This document shows positions 58,832-64,000 of a stretch of 64,000 nucleotides of DNA, one piece after another. The translations under genes were made by a program, and so were the position numbers. This DNA comes from Tribonema minus. Taxonomy: Eukaryota; Sar; Xanthophyceae; Tribonematales; Tribonemataceae. The number at the start of each line of letters is the position of its first letter. Within the stretch, counting starts at the first letter, position 1. The stretch spans positions 558,001 through 622,000 of the forward strand of contig JAFCMP010000068.1 of NCBI GenBank assembly GCA_017506865.1. Direction: 5' to 3'. The notes below the pieces were generated by a model, which saw nothing but the letters and a program-made list of their open reading frames with translations, was not told where the DNA came from and ran no database searches.

Positions 58832-60351
58832 GGAGCATCTGCATAGCCACCATGAGCTTGCATTGTATCAATACTACTTGCATAAAACATGCTGGGGTGA
58901 TGCTGCAGTGCTTCGCATGCGTGTTGGCTAGTGTATTGCTGCCCTGCTTCGCGTCAATGTAAAATGCACAGTCCAGCTGGTGGTGTGCAAGCTCCCGTGC
59001 AGCCTGTCATCTGTCGAGTTATGGTGAACACGTGTGTTGGCAAGTCGTGACTCATGCGGTCAGGAGATGCATGGGCATGCATGTTCTGAAGGGTGCTGCA
59101 TTCACCGTCAAGAAGGCGTTGCAGATGACTTGCGGACGCATGAGGCTCACACCATGCTGTGTTGGAAGGTGTAAGCATTCAAATGAACAGATGCAGCATA
59201 TACACAGCACGCTTGTGAACACGCCAACAGCATAAAGATTCCTTGTCCCAAAGATGCAGTCGAGATTCAGGATAGATGGCCCTCACTGGTGACATGCTTT
59301 GCGGATCCTGCGCACCAGCTGTTGGCAATGAGGTGGTGCCATTTGCCGTCTGCAGGCCTGCAATGTTAAAACCATTTTGTCAAACCATTTCGAGTGCTGA
59401 CACCACCTACCCTCAACCTGGTGACAATTGTCCGCATGCCGATGATGCGTGATGCGCATACTGAAGTGGTCATGTTGCATCCATGCATCCATGCACTTAC
59501 GGATTCTCTACTTCAAACCGTGCAGAACACGTGCTGTTGTTTGCAATGTGATGTTTTAGGCAAACGGCGCCTCCACTAGACTAGAGTAATCATGTCAGTG
59601 GCCCACACTGTGCATCCGATGAGTCATATGTACAAGAGGGCCAGGCCGCAACTTTGCGATACCTTAAAAGTTAGCTCATCTCATCCGCCACATTCAAGGC
59701 ACAGCCATCAAGACCTGAGAGTTGCCACTGCTGCGATTTGAGATTTGGCATATGCTTCGCAGCTTGTGTCACATGTTTGTCGTCATTTGCATTGAAGACG
59801 ATGTCGTCAGTGCAATTGGTAATTTGTCGGTATTCATTTGTGCTTTACTGGTGATGAAATGTTGAAAGATGCAGTTATTCAGGTGCAACGAGCTCGTTAA
59901 TGGGTTCCCAAGCATGCAATAAGCCTACAGGCCTGGTGCTTGCAAAGGGACTGCTTTGTGCGCACCACTGCACTAGGTATGTGAGAATAATTTTGTTGAA
60001 CCATGGACGCACTGCTGTGTTGTGCAGCATGAGAGGTTCCAGTCTGGTCAGCGAAAACCCGTCGTAGTGCACGGAGCTTTTGTCTTGCAGATGTACTGAG
60101 CGTATTGATCCCTGCAACATACCTGAAGTCAGCAACTGATGTGCCCTCTTGAATTTTGTTAAAACTAAAATCAGCCTTTTTAAAAAAAGTTTGACCAAAA
60201 TGCAGAAGTGTACGCAAGCTTTTCGATTGCATAGGCAACCCGGCCTCCCTTGGGCCTTTATAAATACAAGTCCATACGTGCACTGAGGCAGCAGGTGAGA
60301 AAAACTTTTGAAAAAAGCAACACAACACAAAAAAGCAAGCCAGAAAAAGGA
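58832..60351. other. No recognisable gene
   Basis: Only short open frames, with no family resemblance and no codon bias. The minus-strand frame at 59875-60408 runs through the tRNA gene and is not credible as protein. Confidence 0.5.
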
Positions 60352-60422
60352 AGGACCCACCGAGAATCGAACTCGGGCCTGTTCCTTGCGAAGGAACTGT
60401 TCTGCCACTATACTACGGGCCC
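60352..60422 (-). tRNA. tRNA-Ala(CGC), copy 1
   Basis: A 71-nt cloverleaf. The acceptor GGGCCCG pairs with TGGGTCC and includes a G3-U70 wobble, the alanine identity element. Anticodon arm GTTCC-TTCGCAA-GGAAC gives anticodon CGC; T arm CCGAG-TTCGATT-CTCGG. The D stem is weak (GTAT/GAAC), with an AGTGG loop like glycine tRNAs, and the base at position 73 is U where Ala normally has A. It is followed by a T-run (pol III terminator); the A and B boxes are recognisable. No intron. Confidence 0.88.
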
Positions 60423-62115
60423 AGATGGCTGACAGTCATGTACAGCAGAGAATGTGACAACCGCAAACCATTACTTGCACCGCCTTGCGCCCTCGGGCAG
60501 CGACGGCGAGCAGTCTTCTGCGCTGCTGACTTATACCCGCAGCAGGTTAAAATGCTACCTTGGTGGCGCGCACCTTGAATCGATCCATCGTGATCTGTGG
60601 AGCGCGAAACTCAGACGGTTGATGCTGCGGACGCGTATAGGTACACTGACAAAATGACGCTGATCGTGTTGGAAAAGCGCATTCAGGGGTTCACGTGCCT
60701 TGCTGAAAGACTCAGCAATGTATGCTCATACTCACCCATCAATTTACGAACACGATTGTGTCGTGTGTGAAGCGCGTTGGAATACACCGTGCGGTTGCGT
60801 GTGCCGTATCGGCGTGCGCATGCTGTGTCTTTGTGAGTCTCGCCCAAAGCCACCGAGGAGGAAGGGGCATACAGGCCTTGACTGGTTGAACGAATGCCAA
60901 AAACACACACGGGCACAAACACACTTCTCTCGCTTGCAGGGCATTTGGGGGTCACACTGATCGCGTGCAGTTGCTAGTGCCGGCGCTCACGTAAGGTGGT
61001 TAACTGTATGCACATTAGTGAATGTGTGTGCGTCGCTGTCAGCAGCGCCAGCAGCGCTTCGAGCCGCATTTGTGTCGGAGAGTGATTTGTACACCGCCAA
61101 TGCTTCTTCAAGTGCTCATGAAGAGAACTGGGGTAGGAAGGAGGCTAGTTATGCGAGAACGGGGGACTTGTCCTGCATCTGAAGCTGACTCTTGTCAAGT
61201 GGTGGCATATGCTCAGCAACTTGCATTGAATGCTCAGCAAGCTACCATATGTTCATGCCCGCAGCTGGATCAGAGCCTGAGCTTGTAAGCCCTTGTGAGG
61301 AAACACTGTCTACAAATAAGCCTCGCGTCTGACTTGTTTCGCTGTGCTAAGCAAACACGGTGCGTTGCTACTGCATTAAAGTTTTGTACACACGAGCTGT
61401 GAGCTGCGTGTGGATGGACCTGATTATTGCGTGCCAAAGAAAACAAGAATCACATCTGACAGTGCGCATGCGTGTTGCTCGCACCAACACACAACCAGTA
61501 CTGGACCTGCAAGGAGCACTTGGAGCTCGAGATCTTGGCACTGTGCCTGCTGAGTCACTGAGTGCAGCTGCAAATTATGAGATCCTTCAAGTTGTCATGC
61601 CAATCTCCTAATTGAATCTAATGACTTCATATAAGCAAGGGACATAGGTAGTACTCGGGAGTTACCAATTGATGCAATACTAAACTTCTCATTGCAACTT
61701 GATGACTGCAACTGTTTTGTGAGTGTGTGGTTCTTGTATGCGCATGTCCTTCAGCCAATTGTAGCTTACGCGTAGTCTTTGGCATGACGCGCTACCATAT
61801 AACCTACTGTAGTGCGTGCCTGTGATATATATTTTAAGGCACAAAAAAAATAATTGAGGGAATGAAAAAAAACAATCATCGATGGGTAGCTCTCATAGGA
61901 AGCAAATCCTCAGGCAAATCACGGCACAGTATGTTACAAAAACGAATGATGGCGACCAAAGCACTGACAACCCTGCCACTGGATTTTAAGTGATCATGCA
62001 ACAGACATGGCAGGGCGTATATGCATACACAGGGGTTTTTTTACTCTGAAAAAAATTGCAAACATTTTCAGACCCCCCTGAAACTTCGATGAATGGGTAC
62101 ACAGAGGAAAAAATG
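60423..62115. other. No recognisable gene
   Basis: Sequence between tRNA copies 1 and 2. Short open frames only; AT-rich from about 61620 to 62100 with several A-runs. Confidence 0.5.
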
Positions 62116-62186
62116 AGGACCCACCGAGAATCGAACTCGGGCCTGTTCCTTGCGAAGGAACTGTTCTGCCACTATACTACGGGCCC
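62116..62186 (-). tRNA. tRNA-Ala(CGC), copy 2
   Basis: Identical over all 71 nt to copy 1, including G3-U70, anticodon CGC and U73. The 5' flank differs from copies 1 and 3. A run of six Ts follows three bases after the 3' end and would stop RNA polymerase III. Confidence 0.88.
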
Positions 62187-62246
62187 GCGATGATACTTAT
62201 CTTGCGATGGCAAACATAGAGTGCAAATCACCACACACTGGGCTGC

Positions 62247-63170
62247 CTACAACCCGTCACCGCTGGCCCCGTGTGCGGGGGTGCCGTCGTGCTGCTTTAA
62301 GCTTTTAGCGGCCCTGGAAAGTGGCACCACCGAGAGCTGCGGGTTTGACCGGTTGGCGCGAGCGAACAACCTCGCGGCGATGATGCCGTGCGTTGGCAAG
62401 TCTGCGTGAGACGAAAAGGCTCTGAGTCGGCAGCAACATCGTCTGTGACGCCAGCACCATTCTGCGACGAGAGCGATGACCCGTTCAACGTTGTGGCACC
62501 TGCTGCTGTATGCATGCATGCATGTACAGTATTCCACAGTTGGTTGACGCCAGCCAATTTGGTGCTTTGCTGAGTATAGTATTCATCGTTGAACAGCAGC
62601 CCGTTGGATCGTGTGGTGAACACGCGGCAATCGGGCAAACAGCAGCCGTTAGATCGTGTGGATCAGGTAAGCATATGATTCGCGCAACACACTGTGGCAC
62701 CTCAGCACTCAGTCTGGCAGCTACGTCTGGGCTAGCCCCCGCACTCGGTGTGCAATCCAGAGTTGCGGAGCACAAGCCAGGCGCTTTTGCGCAGCCGCGT
62801 GCGAGTAAGCTGCCACGCTGCGCATTGCAGGGGCAGCCATGAGGCGCCATAGGACCGGCCGGCAAAGACAGCAAATGTGCCATTGCTAAACGCCGCAGCA
62901 TGCTGACGGTATCGAGATGCCTGGGCGCTGCTATCTGCCAATGCGGCAAAGTTAATTCATCGAACTCACAGAAGGGCACGGCGTGATTGACAGTGTGCGC
63001 TGTTGCTTCTGCTACAGTGCGCTGCAACTGAAAGCGCTTCCGTTGTGTGTCAACTGGCCTGAGCGCTCTAACCGCCATGACAGGCTTTCGCTTCGCCTTC
63101 TCGCCTTCGCCTTTCTTGGTGGTGCGGTGCGGGATCTGGTGCTTCCGCTCAGGGGCTTGTCTGCAGAGAT
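62247..63170 (-). CDS. Possible unidentified gene (two coding-like segments)
   Basis: Two minus-strand stretches show GC-rich third positions. One runs from an acceptor-like CTCTGCAG near 63168 to about 63000 and encodes a basic segment (KHQIPHRTTKKGEGEKAKRK). The other, about 62480-62247, ends in TAG with LFARANRSNPQLSVVPLSR. I could not connect them with consistent splice sites and recognise no family, so this is a flag rather than a gene model. Confidence 0.2.
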
Positions 63171-63256
63171 GGAGCTCCGCGTCGCATGTAGATGAACAAG
63201 GGGGGAAGGCAGCGTTATGTTTTGGATGTTCTGCCGATCCACACCGTCAGCCATCT

Positions 63257-63327
63257 GGGCCCGTAGTATAGTGGCAGAACAGTTCCTTCGCAAGGAACAG
63301 GCCCGAGTTCGATTCTCGGTGGGTCCT
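63257..63327 (+). tRNA. tRNA-Ala(CGC), copy 3
   Basis: Identical over all 71 nt to copies 1 and 2 but on the opposite strand. The 11 bases just upstream (gtcagccatct) are identical to those upstream of copy 1, so these two derive from one duplication that included the 5' flank. TTTT follows within ten bases. The same weak D stem and U73 are present. Confidence 0.88.
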
Positions 63328-64000
63328 GATCTTTTGCTTTTGAAAGTTGAGGAGAGGCGATATTGTTTTCTTTGAAATGGAGGAGATGATCTTGTGCATA
63401 CATTTTTTTTTTTCACCGTGTGAGTGCAAAACAGCATTTTTTGTGACTGAACTAGTAGGTTTGCATACTTTTCTCGGCGTTGCCTTGTGCGAGCTTGAGG
63501 ATCCGTCATCCTTAGGTTTTCATAATCTGATGCATTAAAGTAGTATGTATGGTGTCATGATGCAAAATGTGTGCATCCAGCAGGCTCGTCACGTCACCGC
63601 ACAGACAAAAACGGACATGACAGGGGCGGCACGTGCCACTGGTGATGCTTGCAGATTAGTCCATCGCCCTCCCCTCATCTCATGCTCGTTGTGTCATCAG
63701 GCGAACAACAGCAGACTAGCAGGGTGGCACGTGGCATGTGTGAGGTGTGTGCACAATCTTTGCATGCCTCGCACAAGCGATGGTCATGAACATTCAGCAG
63801 GCGGCTTCGTGTTAGTCGAGGGCTTTGACAGAATGTCCGCATTCTGTGCTGTATGTAGATGTTGTCTTGGCCAGGTCACAAGCTGCTGACCAGAACAGCA
63901 CTGTGCCAAAACGTGATGCCACATTCAACTACGCTCACAGTGCAGCCAATTCGCAATGCAGAATTTTAGACGGAAGACTGCAGCGCTTGAACAAGGGAAC
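63328..64000. other. No recognisable gene
   Basis: An open plus frame at 63545-63889 shows no recognisable motif. A T-run at 63403-63414 and AT-rich sequence follow the tRNA gene. Confidence 0.4.

Noticed and set aside
60352..60422. tRNA-Gly
   Set aside because: The D arm and T arm look Gly-like, but the anticodon loop TTCGCAA gives CGC and G3-U70 is present, both pointing to Ala.

Overview
The window looks like nuclear DNA of a photosynthetic protist with a plastid of secondary red-algal type; a haptophyte is my best guess, but no diagnostic marker settles it. Reasons: all recognisable genes are split by spliceosomal introns; a plastid Rieske protein (petC) is nuclear-encoded and carries a presequence that looks bipartite, with an A/S-A-F-like cleavage motif; coding sequence is GC-rich with GC at third codon positions; donors are mostly GTGAG/GTGCG; and acceptors often follow long poly-C tracts.

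Layout. 1-4.9 kb: mostly non-coding, with an AT-rich island at about 1.14-2.76 kb and one unidentified exon-like segment near the left edge. 4.9-17.5 kb (-): a complete 14-exon long-chain acyl-CoA synthetase. 17.9-23.4 kb (+): a decayed non-LTR retrotransposon with zinc fingers, reverse transcriptase, a CCHC knuckle and a restriction-like endonuclease, ending in a duplicated 3' tail. 23.9-24.7 kb (-): a Helitron-like relic. 26.1-28.1 kb (-): petC. 29.1-32.2 kb (+): a TspO/MBR-like membrane protein. 33.8-40.3 kb (-): cystathionine beta-synthase, divergent from 40.6-45.3 kb (+): an LRR/EF-hand/coiled-coil protein. 46.3-50.9 kb (+): a TerC-family membrane protein. 51.5-52.3 kb (-): a charged hypothetical protein, divergent from 52.5-58.8 kb (+): a fusion of HMG box, histone fold and a C-terminal PIP-like motif. 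58.8-64 kb: mostly non-coding, with three identical tRNA genes, predicted tRNA-Ala(CGC).

The exon models were built by hand. Seven multi-exon genes (36 introns) were joined by requiring AG acceptors, plausible donors, phase continuity and family homology. Every assembled CDS is a multiple of three and ends in a stop codon. The genes are unrelated housekeeping or organelle functions (lipid activation, photosynthetic electron transport, sulfur amino-acid metabolism, chromatin/replication), so no operon-like cooperation is implied.

The most unusual feature is that many introns of the acyl-CoA synthetase and cystathionine beta-synthase genes contain serial, decayed tandem copies of the adjacent exon edge together with its splice site. 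Intron and exon edge appear to have been duplicated as a unit, repeatedly, leaving arrays of decoy or dead splice sites.
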